NCBI GenBank assembly: GCA_011316305.1
Contig: SAUG01000112.1
Location: 62,001 to 126,000 of the forward strand
Length of the DNA stretch: 64,000 bases
Origin: Rusavskia elegans
Lineage: Eukaryota > Ascomycota > Lecanoromycetes > Teloschistales > Teloschistaceae
Direction: 5' to 3'
Positions 23,476 through 34,850 of the stretch are shown here, piece after piece. Positions within the stretch are counted from its first letter, which is position 1, and each line of letters opens with the position of its first letter. Under the pieces are notes generated by a model that worked only from the letters and a program-made list of their open reading frames with translations, made no database searches and had not been told where the DNA came from. The position numbers and the translations under genes were made by a program.

Positions 23476-24374
23476 GCTGTTTGGTTGTTAATTGCGGTAG
23501 TAAGATGGTTCAGCGCCAGCAGGCAGCTGGGATTTTTACTTGGATGGAGATGAATGTTGATGTCAAGGACCGGCTCAAGTCCGGAACCGGATCGAGCATA
23601 ATCGAGAAGATGAGATTTCAAAGGCAGTGCAGCAGGAGGAGCGACTGCGAGAAGGAATATGGATGCTGAGAAGTTGGATAGAAGACGGTAACGGCACAGC
23701 AAGGCAAGGCAAGGCAAAAAATACGACGTTGGAAAAGGCAATGGAATCTCAGCCCTCATCTGCGAGTTGCGACACAGGTACGTGAACCACGCTATCCTCT
23801 ATCTGTAATAGCTCACGCCTAGGCTGTCAATAACCCGGCCAATTAGATTTCCTGACGGTCGCCTGGGCGGAAACGTAGCGTGCCAAGACATCGACACATC
23901 CCGCCTCCGCCTCACTAGTGCCATGAGGCCGCTGCTTCAACTAGGTCTCAAATCTGGGGAATGTCGCGGCAGTTTCGAAAACTGGTGAGACACATACGTG
24001 ATCTCTGGGAATTTATTGTGGATCTGTGTTTGCTCCAAATCGTCGAATATGATACGAGCACCTCTCTCTGAAATGCGCGCGTTGGATGCCGTGAAGAACC
24101 GTTGCACTCAGCCATCCAATGTCTCCCACTAGAGTTTCAGAAGAGGGTACAACATATGGGACAGGGCGAAGCTTTCCTCCCATTTTTCTCACCGGCGGCG
24201 TCAAACGCAGAACAGGCGGCGGTTCTACGTTGCACGCCGGGCGAATCAACTGTATTATTCCTTCCGTGACATCCGTGGCTTTTTCCTGATTCCCAACCAA
24301 GGACTCGCTCAAACGCCTTCCAAATGCCTCGAAGTCGTTGGATTCACAGTGTCTTACGTCGTTCATTATTATCC
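23476..24374. other. IRE1 upstream region and CCT2 3' region
   Basis: About 0.9 kb. A short GGCAA-type repeat run occurs around 23700-23718. A 117-codon frame at 24013-24366 begins 9 bases below the CCT2 stop, but I recognise nothing in it and treat it as probable 3' untranslated sequence. No other feature was seen. Confidence 0.45.
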
Positions 24375-26067
24375 CTACATTCTTTCCCGCTTCCGTGGAG
24401 CACAGCGTACGATCGAGTCAACCCGTAGCAGAAGCTCTGCCGCCTCGGCTGCCGATGAGACTACCGCCCGCTTGAGCTTGTAGCTCTCAATGACCCCCTT
24501 CTCCCTCATATCTGCGATGCCTCCGCCTGGTATCAACATGTCTAACCCTGAGCTTGTTTTCCCGTTGTAGATCTCTTTTTTCAGCCGTGCTACCAGGTCA
24601 CTCGAGTCGAAGCCAGCATTGTCAGCCAGAATTGTTGGCAGTTGCCGCAGGGCCGTGGCAAAGGCATCCACTGCTATCGCCTTCTTCCCCGCCACGTTGG
24701 GAGATTCTTGTTCCACAGCCTTGGCCATGACCATCTCTGCGCACCCGCCACCCAGCGTGGTTTTGGGTTCCCGCACCGTCTGCGAGAGTACGGCGAGTGC
24801 ATCGTGCAGCGATCGTTCGGCCTCGTCCAGAAGTTGTTCCGTCGCCCCTCGTAATACAATCGTACATGCTTGGCCAGCCGCTACTCCGGAGAATTTGATC
24901 AGTGTGTCCTCGCCGATGATGACCTCCTCGATCAGATCGCAATGACCCAGCTTGACCATTTCCGGATGATCAAACGTCGATGCGATCTCGCCACCTGTGA
25001 CCAGCGCTAACCGTTCGATACCGTCAAAGTCGGCATGCTCGATCGATACGATGCCGGCGTCGGAGAAGAGTTGTTCTGGTCGGTTGTAGATCAATTGTCG
25101 ATTCACAAAACAGTTGATGCCGTGCGCTTTGATCTTCTCCACCTTCTGCTTCATCTTCTCTCGCTCAGCCTCCTCGAGTTTAGCCAGGCCACCTGTCGAG
25201 TCCACCTTGACGCGCGCTCCGAAAATCTTGACTTTGTCCGTGTCCATAGCAGTGTTGGCCACTAGGATCTTCGCGTTCTCAAGCCGTTTGGGTTGGTTCA
25301 CCCCTATCCGCTTGTCTAGAATGAAACCTTCGTCTAGATATGAGTCGTTGAGCTTCCCACCGGCTTTCTTGATGAGTTGAATATGGCTGAGATCCGTTGA
25401 GCCTTGGAGGCGTAAGACTGCATCACAAGCGAGGCTAGCGAAATGGTCCCGATCTTGGCTTAGCACCTTGGAGCTCAGAGTTGTCCTTGCGATAGCCATC
25501 AGGTCTTTCCGAAATGCGCCATCATCTTTGCTGTGATCTTGCGCAGTCTTTGCCAGGGCTTCCAGCGCAACATTGCTCGCTATCCGATATCCTTCAATAA
25601 TCGTCTGTGGGTGTATCTTCCTCTCCACGAGCTTCTCGGCTTCTCGCAGGAGCTCCGCTGCCAGCACGGTAACTGAGGTAGTGCCGTCTCCAACTTCGTC
25701 ATCCTGAACTTTTGAAATGTTGACTAGGACCTTTGCCGCAGCATTATCGAGGGCAATTGACTTTAGAATTGTAGCTCCATCATTCGTAACCATGATCTCG
25801 CCGGTTGATCTAACTCAAGTTCAGTAAATCCTCCGCAATGTAGCATGACGACGATGCATACGCTGACTGTAGGATTTTGTCCATTCCTTTAGGACCAAGA
25901 GTGCTCTTGACAAGGTCGCCCACCGCTATCGCTCCCACGAAAGCAGAAAGACGCGCATTCTCCCCCTTCTCTTCTGTGACATCGTCGGCGAATATCTGGG
26001 TAGGATTAAAGGAACCCTAGGTCTACGTCAGCATTGGATTGTTGGAGTTTCCAGGACTCTCTACCAT
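24375..26067 (-). CDS. CCT2: CCT beta subunit of the cytosolic chaperonin TRiC
   Basis: ATP-driven chaperonin subunit that folds actin, tubulin and other cytosolic proteins as part of the eight-subunit double ring. Three exons: 26065-26067, 25862-26016 and 24375-25809, with introns of 48 and 52 nt; the product is 530 aa, close to the family's usual size. The first coding exon is only the ATG, spliced to GGT TCC TTT AAT so that the protein begins [19 protein letters not shown], as expected for CCT2. The first intron has a CTGAC branch site. The second junction restores [22 protein letters not shown]-site motifs [13 protein letters not shown] and GDGTTSV are present, as is the conserved end [12 protein letters not shown]. 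Confidence 0.96.
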
Positions 26068-26382
26068 TATCGCTCTGTCTTGGTTTGGACACGTTTGGGA
26101 TTGGTTGAGAACGCGCACAGGATTCAATTATTTCGGGGCGGGTTGCATCTTGCCGCGTTTGGCGCCTGGAAAAGCTATGTACTAGTGGTCCCTCCACCTT
26201 TACTACCATATGTTTGCGACTCTACACGATCGAGTCTGACTACAAGCTAGTAGAGGTCTGGATTCGTCGACGAGAAACAGCTCTCCAGGACTGCAGCTAG
26301 GTTTCGAGATTGATATCTCCATGAACCATCCCCACACAACACATTCATTGCCCACGGGCGATAGAGCTATGTCGATGTTCCT
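26068..26382. other. CCT2 promoter and Pch2 3' region
   Basis: A 315-bp spacer between two same-strand genes. No feature recognised beyond the expected leader of CCT2. Confidence 0.5.
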
Positions 26383-28108
26383 CTACTCGTTCAAAACGAT
26401 CTGCTGTTCGTCCACGAACTGTGAAAGGGCATCCAAGGCCTCTTCGCATGAGCACGGATCGAACTTGGTGTGCATTGCGATGGCTTGCATGGGCAGGCGC
26501 TGCAGGACTCTCCCACTGAGCCCCTATTATCTTTTAAGCAGTGATTCCAGCCGGCCTTGGCACATTGACATACAGTGCTCTTCTCGGCAAGCTTCCACAG
26601 TCTATAAGATACAGAAGTCTCCTTGGGCCGCACGCTCAGTGCCACGGCGGCTTGCATTGCCTCCCATGTTGGGAAAGCCTCCGAAGGCTGAGTGGCAAAG
26701 TCCTCATCGCTAAGCGAGATGTATTCGCTGTCCAGAAGATCTTCGTCCGCATCTGGCTCTAAAGGCATGATAACCTTACGTTCGAGGAGATCCAGGTAGC
26801 ATCTCCGGAAAATCTCGTAACCGATCCTTATACCTGGTAGTGGAACGTATTGCTTGACGTCGATACGATCCAAAACCGCAGGGTCCTACTGGGCGGTCAG
26901 CTGAAAACTTATGGGGAACACACTCAAGAACCCAACCATTGTCCCTATAAGGTTGCTGGTGCACAGAACGATGACGTTGGAATATTTACTAAGTCGGTCG
27001 AGTGCCACAAGCAACGCATTAACCGCCTTGTCAGATGATGAGCTGCTTAGTTTTCACTTGTGGGTCAACTCCCTGGACCACTTACTCTCATGGAGTCCTT
27101 CGGCTCATTTCCATTTTTCGTTTGCTGACGTGCACCGGCTAGACTCTCAATCTCATCGACAAAGAGGCATATGAATACATTTGGCTCCTGTGTAAGCAGA
27201 CTTTCGATAGTGTCAAATATCCTGTTCACAAGTTTGCTGCTTTCGCCAAAGTACTTGGAGAAGAGAGCTGCTGCGTCAAGTTCGATCAACTTAGTTGCTT
27301 TGTATTCTTGTCTCAATCGGATAGCCAGCTTCTGCACGAGACCGCGACAGAGAGTAGTCTTTCCTGTGCCCGACGGTCCATGGAGCAACACGATTCTGTT
27401 GAAGCTACTCGTATTCGTCGTAGCAAATGCGACCGTTTGGGAGTCAGTGGGTGATCTCATATCGTTTTCTTGAGGGGCATACTCATGCGTAAGAGGAACC
27501 GAAGAAGCCTGGTATGTAATGGCTCGTCAAACACAAGTCTTCTCATTTTTAGTCTTGAATGTGCAATGTAATTCGAGTCCCTTACGATTCCCACAACCCA
27601 TGCAACTCAACATGAGGCACCAATGTCATACGGGCTCGGAGCCGCTCTGTTCTATCTGCATCATTTGGGTCCGCATCATTAGTTGCAGATGAATTGGCTT
27701 CCTCGAGGTCTGTCCTAGGTTGATTGTAAAGATGGAAAAGGTGTATTGCAAGTGACAGGTCCGTAAGCTTTGGTTCCTGCCTTGCCAGATCACTCTTTGC
27801 AGTAATCAGGTCAACAACATGCAAACTCTGAACATCGGCAAGGTTCCCTTTCCATCCAATGTCTGTCAGTCCCTCTACTGCCCAGGTTACTTCTGGCAAA
27901 TCGACTTACCGGGCAAGCGAACACCTTGGCCAATCTTCAAGATGGTATACTCATCTCTCAAGTATTGCTCGACATCTTTCTCAAGCTTCGAGGTATGTGT
28001 TTCAGAGCAGGTATTACATGGCAAATAGGACATGTGACTTACCGTTGCTCGTGCGGTTTCGAGATCGGTTACACGGCATTCTATCACCAGGATCGATTTG
28101 CGTTGCAT
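26383..28108 (-). CDS. PCH2: Pch2/TRIP13 AAA+ ATPase
   Basis: Hexameric remodeller of HORMA-domain proteins, acting in meiotic checkpoint control and Mad2 turnover. Eight exons by my reading: 28043-28108, 27910-27985, 27586-27862, 27500-27538, 27086-27455, 26937-27026, 26574-26885 and 26383-26523, giving 456 aa. Diagnostic parts: HGLWES-LVFDEP before the AAA core, Walker A GPSGTGKT (about 179-186), Walker B LFVDEIESL, sensor region VIVLCTSNL, then DPAVLDRIDVKQY, and a C-terminal GLSGRVLQRLP. The 44-nt intron at 27456-27499 has a weak donor (GTTCCT) but is needed to join two frames, and it gives the family's spacing between the LLR segment and the Walker A strand; the alternative is a frameshift. 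Exon 3/4 and 6/7 donors are also less certain. Divergent from the channel gene at 28474. Confidence 0.88.
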
Positions 28109-28473
28109 ACTGGTTGCTGCTTCCGCTCGTCAAGATAGATGCCTACAGTACTATGTCTTCCTATGGAAATCCTCCCCAGCTGCAATCAATAAAGAACATC
28201 GGGAGCAAAAATAACTTTGCTTCTCATTGTCCCATTATCTGGATCAAACACGTACCTACTCCGTAGTCTCGTCGTGCAAGTGATAGCCCTAAATACCCCT
28301 GCGTCTTGGCCCTGCCAACGAACAAAGTACCCCTCCCTCCTCGCCCTGTTCGAACCCTGCTTTTGGATGATGAAACCGTGCATGTCGCGCTGCGCCTTCC
28401 AATTCCACCAACCGACGATTCAACCATATCGTTCACAATCTGAATCTTAACGTCACATAAACGCCGCGCAAAT
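28109..28473. promoter_or_regulatory. shared divergent promoter of Pch2 and the CSC1-like channel
   Basis: A 365-bp gap between the start codons of two divergently transcribed genes, so it must hold both promoters. Frames crossing it on the minus strand have no family resemblance. No clear TATA element was recognised. Confidence 0.5.
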
Positions 28474-31119
28474 ATGGGCGAGTATAATTGCTCCCTCCTC
28501 AGTAGTGGTGGTGGACGAAAGGCCCAAATTCAACAAAAAAACCAAGATCAGACAGCCCTTTACACCCAGCTGGTCATCTCCATAGCTTTGGGAGCAGGTG
28601 CTTTTATTACTTTCTGCGTAAGAGATCCGGGGCTTTCACGATGGATACCCGCATCTGGTCGTGACTAACAGGCCCTACCACTAGATATTACGCCCAAGAT
28701 GGGCAGGTCTTTATGCTGCTCGCAAAAGGCAAAAGAATGCCGCGTCCAAGCTGCCGCCGTTGCCAGATACTTTTCTTGGCTGGATCCCGGTCCTTTACAG
28801 TATATCTGAAGAGCAAATCCTTGCGTCTGCTGGTTTGGATGCTTATGTGGTGCGTGAAAGCCACAAGTACATGACGAAGTAAGCGGATGTGCTGATGAAT
28901 CCCACAGTTCCTGTCGTTCTTTAAGATGGCCATCAAGTTCCTTGCCGTTACCTTCTTCTTCGCCTTGGTCGTTATCCTGCCGATAAATGTACACTACATG
29001 CATTACAGCTTCCCTCCTGCAAACGCCATTGCCACTTTGAACCAGTCCCCGAATCCCAACACCCTGTTTGCAACAAACTCGATCCCCGGATCGCAGGCGG
29101 ACATGGCAGTCATCGCGAAGGAGAATAGCAATAGTAACCCATCAAGCATACTCTGGATGTACGTCGCCTTTACGTACTTTTTCTCGGCCTTAGCAATGTA
29201 CCTCCTTGTCACAACGACCCAGAAGATCATCAATATACGCCAGGAGTATCTTGGGAGTCAGACTACCGTTACTGATCGCACCATACGGCTTTCAGGCATC
29301 CCGCCCGACCTGAGGGACGAGGCAAAGATCACGGAGACCATTGAAAGTCTGGAGATTGGGAAGGTGGAGAGTGTGATTCTCTGTCGTGACTGGAAGGAAT
29401 TAGACGACATGATGGCTCAAAGACTTGTCTTCCTTAGAAAGTTGGAAGAGGCGTGGACAGTCCACCTGAGTTGTTCCCGCGCAGGCTCTACCCAGGCGTC
29501 GAGAGAGCGTGCACAATCCCGCGCCGCTGTTCGGGAGGACGCCCCACTTTTGGAGGATGGCGAACAGCACGAGCAAAGCCACGTCGCAGGTTATGGCCAG
29601 GACCGGCCTAAGACACGGATCTGGTATGGTTTCCTAGGTCTACAGAGCCGTACTGTCGATGCTATTGATTACTTCGAAGAGAGGCTCCGCAGGCTGGACG
29701 ACAAGATCAGAACTGCTAGAAATAAAGACTTCACACCAATGCCATTGGCGTTTGTCACGTTGGATTCCGTAGCTGCATGCCAGATGGCAGTGCAAGCGAC
29801 TATGGATCCAAAGCCAATGCAGCTACTTGCCAATCCGGCGCCTGCTCCGTCCGATGTCATTTGGCAGAATACCTACGTTACTCGGTCAAGCAGAATTACT
29901 CGGGCTTGGTCGGTCACTCTGATCATACTAATTTTGACAGTATTCTGGACGGCGCTTTTGGTGCCTATCGCTGGTCTGGTGAGCTTAAAATCAATATGCT
30001 CAGTCTGGCCGCAGCTCGCCTTCACCTTGGATAGCAACCCTATCAGCCAGTCTCTTGTCGCTACTGGCTTGCCTACCGCCCTGATCTCTTTGTTGACTGT
30101 CCTGGTACCGTTCTTGTACTACTGGCTTTCCACGCAACAAGGCATGCTGTCCCAAGGGGAAGTAGAGATGTCCCTCATATCCAAAAACTTCTTCTTCACC
30201 TTCTTCAACCTTTTTGTTTTGTTCACCATATTCGGCACAGCGTCTATAAGCTACTCGAAGGTCACTGATACACTCGCAGGCGCCGGCAAGGACGCCAGCG
30301 AGATAGCACGAAAGCTGGCCACCTCTCTGCAGGAATTGGATTACTTTTACATCAATCTGATCATCCTTCAGGCTTTGGGATTGTTTCCCTTCCGTTTGTT
30401 GGAGTTTGGAAGTGTCGCACTGTATCCCATTTACCTGATCGGGGCCAAGACACCACGGGGTAAGCTGTACTCTCAGCCCATTGGTTTGCTGTAGTGCTAA
30501 GATTCAACCAGATTATGCAGAGCTTGTTCAACCACCAGTCTTCAGTTACGGCTTCTACCTTCCACAAACACTCCTGATTTTCGTTATCTGCACCGTGTAC
30601 AGCGTTCTTCAGAGCTCGTGGCTAATTCTCTTCTTCGGTCTGGTCTATTTCCTCATTGGAAGCTTTATCTACAAATACCAGCTGCTCTACGCTATGGACC
30701 ACCGACAGCAGTCAACCGGTCAGGCTTGGCTGATTATCTGCAATTGCGTCGTGCTTGGCTTGCTCCTCTTTCAAATAGCCATGGCAGGCCTCCTTGCTCT
30801 GCGAACAGCGTTCTACCGGTCAATTCTTATCATCCCGCTCCTGGCCGGCACCATCTGGTTCAACGTCTTTTTCAGGCGAACATTTGACCCGTTGATGAAG
30901 TTCATCGCTCTGCGGAGCCTTCACAGCAAGACGCCTTTCGGTAATGTTCTACCCGGTGAGTCGAGATATGAGCTCGAGACGGACCACGGCCGGGCAGTGG
31001 ATGAAGATGACGAGACTGGTTTGAGGTACATCAACCCAAGTCTGATAATTCCATTGGAAGAGGTATGGGTTGCCAAGAGCCGCGCAAACGGCACCAATCA
31101 CAGGGATGGAGATGTATAG
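28474..31119 (+). CDS. CSC1/OSCA-family stress-gated cation channel (RSN1-like)
   Basis: Predicted multi-pass membrane channel of the calcium-dependent channel (DUF221, OSCA/TMEM63) family, which opens on osmotic or mechanical stress. Exons 28474-28617, 28685-28849, 28908-30459 and 30512-31119, with introns of 67, 58 and 52 nt, give 822 aa. Exon 1 encodes the first transmembrane helix; exon 2 the conserved RPRWAGLYAAR and LGWIP blocks; exon 3 further helices plus a cytosolic loop of about 200 residues with the family's RRM-like strands (RTIRLSGIP, AFVTLDS); the last junction restores KTPRDYAELVQPPVFSYGFYLPQ, typical of the family. The last helices are followed by a hydrophilic tail of about 70 residues. 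Fungi usually have several paralogues; which one this is cannot be told. Confidence 0.93.
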
Positions 31120-31501
31120 AATCGAGACTCTTAATACCCATGTCAATCGTTTGTGTTAGCATCCATAGCGAGCGTGGGTAAGGGGCGTAATGGGTTAGTC
31201 TATTCCATCGCGCATGTTATATGTCGTCAACTCGCTGGCAGTGTGCTTCGTGGTGACGATTGACACGATATCGATACCTCTATTATGCTGGTCCGTTCCT
31301 TCCTCGTGAAGCTGGCTCTATGTGTTTGAGCACTGGCCGAGCATTCTCCCCATGCTTTACACCTATCATCAACCTTTCGAGGACATCACTCATCTTCCCC
31401 GCCACAGTCAGTCTTTCGTCTCAGCATAACACTCTCTTAGCATAATCTTGGTGTCCCTAGCTAGTATTACGCTGCAACTGCTTCTCTCACATACAATTGC
31501 G
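31120..31501. other. intergenic between channel and F-box genes
   Basis: About 380 bp containing the 3' end of the channel transcript and the leader of the F-box gene, the latter rich in C and T. Nothing else recognised. Confidence 0.5.
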
Positions 31502-33955
31502 ATGGTATCCCCTCACTCGGCAGCGAGGCCTGCTCTGCACCTCAACACCAACGTCAGACAACCCCGTCAATTGGGTGTTCACTACGATGCCCCCCTCAGA
31601 CCGAGGGCTTCGACACGAGGATCACCTACGGAACCTATCGACAGTCCTCCTTTCCTACCTCAGCCCGCCTCCGGAAGCTCTGACAGCGAAGCTGAGTGTT
31701 GGATGAGAGGCCGCCCTGCAGAATCCTGGAGGCCACCGCCTCGAGCTCATACCAATCTGTTTGGCATGCTGGCCTCGTCTGGCACCTTCAATGAGTTGGA
31801 TCTGACCGGCTTCCGTGGTCATCGGGACACCCTCGCTACATTGGCTCTGCGCCGTGTCAAGTACTCGACGGACCTGCCAATCGAGGTCTATGCACGTATC
31901 CTTCGATACCTCGACTTCCAGTCCTATAAGTCCCTGCGCCTTACCTGCCGCTGCTGGTCGGCCGCGTCAACCTATGTCCGCCCCATACGTCTACCGCCTA
32001 TCTACGCTCTGCCTGCCGAAATCATTAAACATATGTACTCCTACCTTTCGCCCTTCGATATGGATTCAGCGAGACATACGTGCCGCAAGTGGATGACTGC
32101 TAGCCTCGAATACCGGTTGCTGGCCCAAATGATGAGGCGGGCTGGCTATTGGAGTGCCGTTGATGCTGATACGACTCGGAATGAACAAGCCGGTCATCCT
32201 ATTGGAGGCGAATGGCGCCTGAGCAAGCGCTTAGCCACCGAGTGCTCTCTATCAAGCCGTCTCTCTCTCGGGTCTACAATCGACTTCACTATGCTCTTGC
32301 AGTCGATATCTCGAGGTCAGGTGCAGGCGCCAACGCTTCGTTTTATTGTCAGTAGCTGTGGCAGATTCCTTCTGATGCTGGTGGCTTCTATCGTCAATGT
32401 ATATCGGCACGGCAGACGTTTGGAGTTCCTCATGTCAATCGCATGCCCTGCTCCTGTTCTTGCACTCGGCATGGATACATCACAGGACCGTTACACCATC
32501 GCTGCTTTATTGGAGGATCGGAAAGGTCTTATCATTGATGTCCCTGAGCTTAGTCGTATGGCAGGAAGGTCTGGATCATTGAGTCCTCACTCCGAACACG
32601 ATACCCATGATGTCACAACCGCTTGGGATCTGAAGGCTTCACCAACAGCAACACCTACTACAAGCCAGCGACCCAGGCTTCCAATCTACACTGATGTCTA
32701 TCATACTTCACCTCCTCCTTCACCTTCACCTCAAATGCAGCAAACATCACCTGTGCCTGTCCAATTCATACCTCACACGATGTACCGCAATCTATGCTCG
32801 AAAACATCGCCACCTCTCACGGTCGCCATAGCCCCTCACCGCCGCTGTGTGGCTTTCGGCTCTGCCGCAGGCATTGAACTTCACTGGCAAGATGCAACCA
32901 CGGGAATGGAGCTCAGTCGATGGATAGAACTCATTGGACCGGCCGAGTATGTCTGTTTCTTGCCGCCGCGGTTCGAGGACGAGAAGCAAAAAGATATATC
33001 CACTACTCTTAGGCTTATCGCCTCCCGAGCGAGTCCCACCTATTACAATGACCCTATCACGTTGAACGAGGCCTGGACCTATGAGCACTGTAGATACATG
33101 CGTGGTGTGCCCCTCAGCGATAGTCGGCACCTTCTATACACCGATCCCAACGACGGCGACCTCTGCCTAGGTACCGGTCTCCATCATCATTTCGGAGGCC
33201 CCAAACCCATCCAGAGATTCGTCCTGCAACGTCCCGATCAACAAGCGGAATGGCCGCGCTGCTACACAGTAGGTAGAGACCTGCAATGGGGCGTTAGAGT
33301 TGCCGCGGCTTTCGGAGACGTTATCTACCTCTACTGCGTCCCACCTGACTGGCTCGTGTCTCCAACGCAAACTTCACTACAGGGCGATGTCGAATTCAAC
33401 AAGGAAGGCAAGATCGTCATTCGAGGTATCGAGATCGGATCCCTACCTGATATAGCGGAACTGGCGATCGATACCTCAAATGGTGAGGTTGTGGTCCATG
33501 CGTTCTCGAGCACGAAGCCGGCTCGGGTCTATCAAAGTTATTCCTCGAAGAATCAGTTGAATACCTCCGTCAACGCGGACGGAAGCATCCCGCATGAAAA
33601 TTCACGAGATACAGGGACGAAGGTTCGCGATTTTGCACCTTTCCTACAGGCTATTGTGGGGAGTGATCATACGTTGCAAGCGGATATATCTTGTGATGAG
33701 CGAGGTGGTAGGGATATGGGTTTCCGAGCTTTGGGTACGCTGCCCGGCTGTGAAGGGGAGGATGAGGGGTGTGGTATTGAGATGGAAGAATTCAAGAAAG
33801 AGGAAACGGAGGATGAAGGGTATGGATCTGAGTGTGTGGAGGATGAGGAGGGAAATTGGAAGGAGGGTGGTGAGGAGGTGGATAGGAGTTTGGAGGATGA
33901 GTGGGGGGATATGGAGTTGGTGAGATTGGAGGTGGAGGTTTTGTGTGGGGGATAG
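31502..33955 (+). CDS. F-box protein, fungal type
   Basis: Probable substrate adaptor of an SCF ubiquitin ligase, 817 aa in one exon. Start at ATG 31502; the frame runs 18 codons further upstream, but only to a TTG. An F-box-like segment lies near residues 122-160 (LPIEVYARILRYLDF, then SLRLTCRCWSAA), and a second similar block follows near 172-210 (LPAEIIKHMYSYLSPFD, then ARHTCRKW), so the region may be a tandem F-box. The remainder contains beta-strand-like stretches that might form a propeller, plus a Pro/Ser-rich insert (PPPSPSPQ). The C-terminal 70 or so residues are strongly acidic. Partner proteins and targets are unknown. The F-box call is solid in pattern but unsupported by search. 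Confidence 0.8.
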   Translation: MVSPHSAARPALHLNTNVRQPRQLGVHYDAPLRPRASTRGSPTEPIDSPPFLPQPASGSSDSEAECWMRGRPAESWRPPPRAHTNLFGMLASSGTFNELDLTGFRGHRDTLATLALRRVKYSTDLPIEVYARILRYLDFQSYKSLRLTCRCWSAASTYVRPIRLPPIYALPAEIIKHMYSYLSPFDMDSARHTCRKWMTASLEYRLLAQMMRRAGYWSAVDADTTRNEQAGHPIGGEWRLSKRLATECSLSSRLSLGSTIDFTMLLQSISRGQVQAPTLRFIVSSCGRFLLMLVASIVNVYRHGRRLEFLMSIACPAPVLALGMDTSQDRYTIAALLEDRKGLIIDVPELSRMAGRSGSLSPHSEHDTHDVTTAWDLKASPTATPTTSQRPRLPIYTDVYHTSPPPSPSPQMQQTSPVPVQFIPHTMYRNLCSKTSPPLTVAIAPHRRCVAFGSAAGIELHWQDATTGMELSRWIELIGPAEYVCFLPPRFEDEKQKDISTTLRLIASRASPTYYNDPITLNEAWTYEHCRYMRGVPLSDSRHLLYTDPNDGDLCLGTGLHHHFGGPKPIQRFVLQRPDQQAEWPRCYTVGRDLQWGVRVAAAFGDVIYLYCVPPDWLVSPTQTSLQGDVEFNKEGKIVIRGIEIGSLPDIAELAIDTSNGEVVVHAFSSTKPARVYQSYSSKNQLNTSVNADGSIPHENSRDTGTKVRDFAPFLQAIVGSDHTLQADISCDERGGRDMGFRALGTLPGCEGEDEGCGIEMEEFKKEETEDEGYGSECVEDEEGNWKEGGEEVDRSLEDEWGDMELVRLEVEVLCGG

Positions 33956-34430
33956 GGTGTTTGGCGAGGGGGTGAGTGAGGTGCGCGGGGGTTGAAGGGA
34001 TGTGGGAAAGGATATAGGGTGGGAGGTGTATTCTTAGTAGTCCTATCCATTAACTGAATGAGATTGTGAACGTGACTATCTTGCACATGTATCATAGCAC
34101 ATTATCTCGTGAACGACTACATCTTATATGCCCGATTGTAATCCGGGACTACCTCCCACTCGCTACGCCATGGATTCCAAGCCCCTCAGCACAATCATGT
34201 ACCTCCATACACCCTGCAAAAGCAAGAATACCGAGAGAATAAGTCTCAGTCGAAGAACCATGTAATCCATCAGCATTCGCAACAATGGCGTACTCGAATG
34301 AGAAGTTCTCTGTTTCCGTCATCGTCGACGCCCGCATTCGCAGAAAACCTAACATGAGGATAGCGTACGTGCCTCTATTATTCTGGCACTGGGCACCGGG
34401 CAATGGATTTTGGGTTGCGGTGGGGAAGCC

Positions 34431-34850
34431 TGCAGCTGATCAGTGGTGTGGTGTGGTGTGGTGTGACCTGAAGGGGTAGATTGGAAAGGGGGTATTTCTC
34501 AAAAAGGAATCCTGTTCTCAGCGCCGATGTTTTACTGATGAGATCAGAAGTTTCAGAGTTTTTTAGGTAGGTCGTTGGCGTTTTTGAGGGGGAGAAAGGG
34601 GAAGTAAAGGGGGGGGAGAAATTTTATGATTGTAGAGCTGGGGAGTCGACGTTGGAGGGCTGAAGTCTGGAGGTCAGTGGGCTGGTGTGGTGAGGTGTGG
34701 TGTGGCGTGGGTTGATGTGAGGCTGTATGAGATGGAGAAGAGGTATGTCTTAGATAAGGAGCTTCAAATTTGAGCACCAGTGCTGTACTGATAGTTAGCT
34801 TGAGAGCTTTTTGTGTTCATCTTTGACGTGTGATGATGGGGGAAAGGGAG
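34431..34850. repeat. diverged tandem duplication with GGTGT microsatellites
   Basis: Two segments about 240 bp apart each contain a GGTGT-type run (34445-34465 and about 34684-34710), preceded by a TCAGTGG block and followed about 70-90 bp later by a GTACTGAT or TTACTGAT block and then a T-rich run. Similarity is partial and judged by eye. Confidence 0.4.

Noticed and set aside
24013..24366. 117-codon frame just below the CCT2 stop, same strand
   Set aside because: It begins with an ATG but has no recognisable family, no splice support and lies where the CCT2 3' untranslated region is expected.
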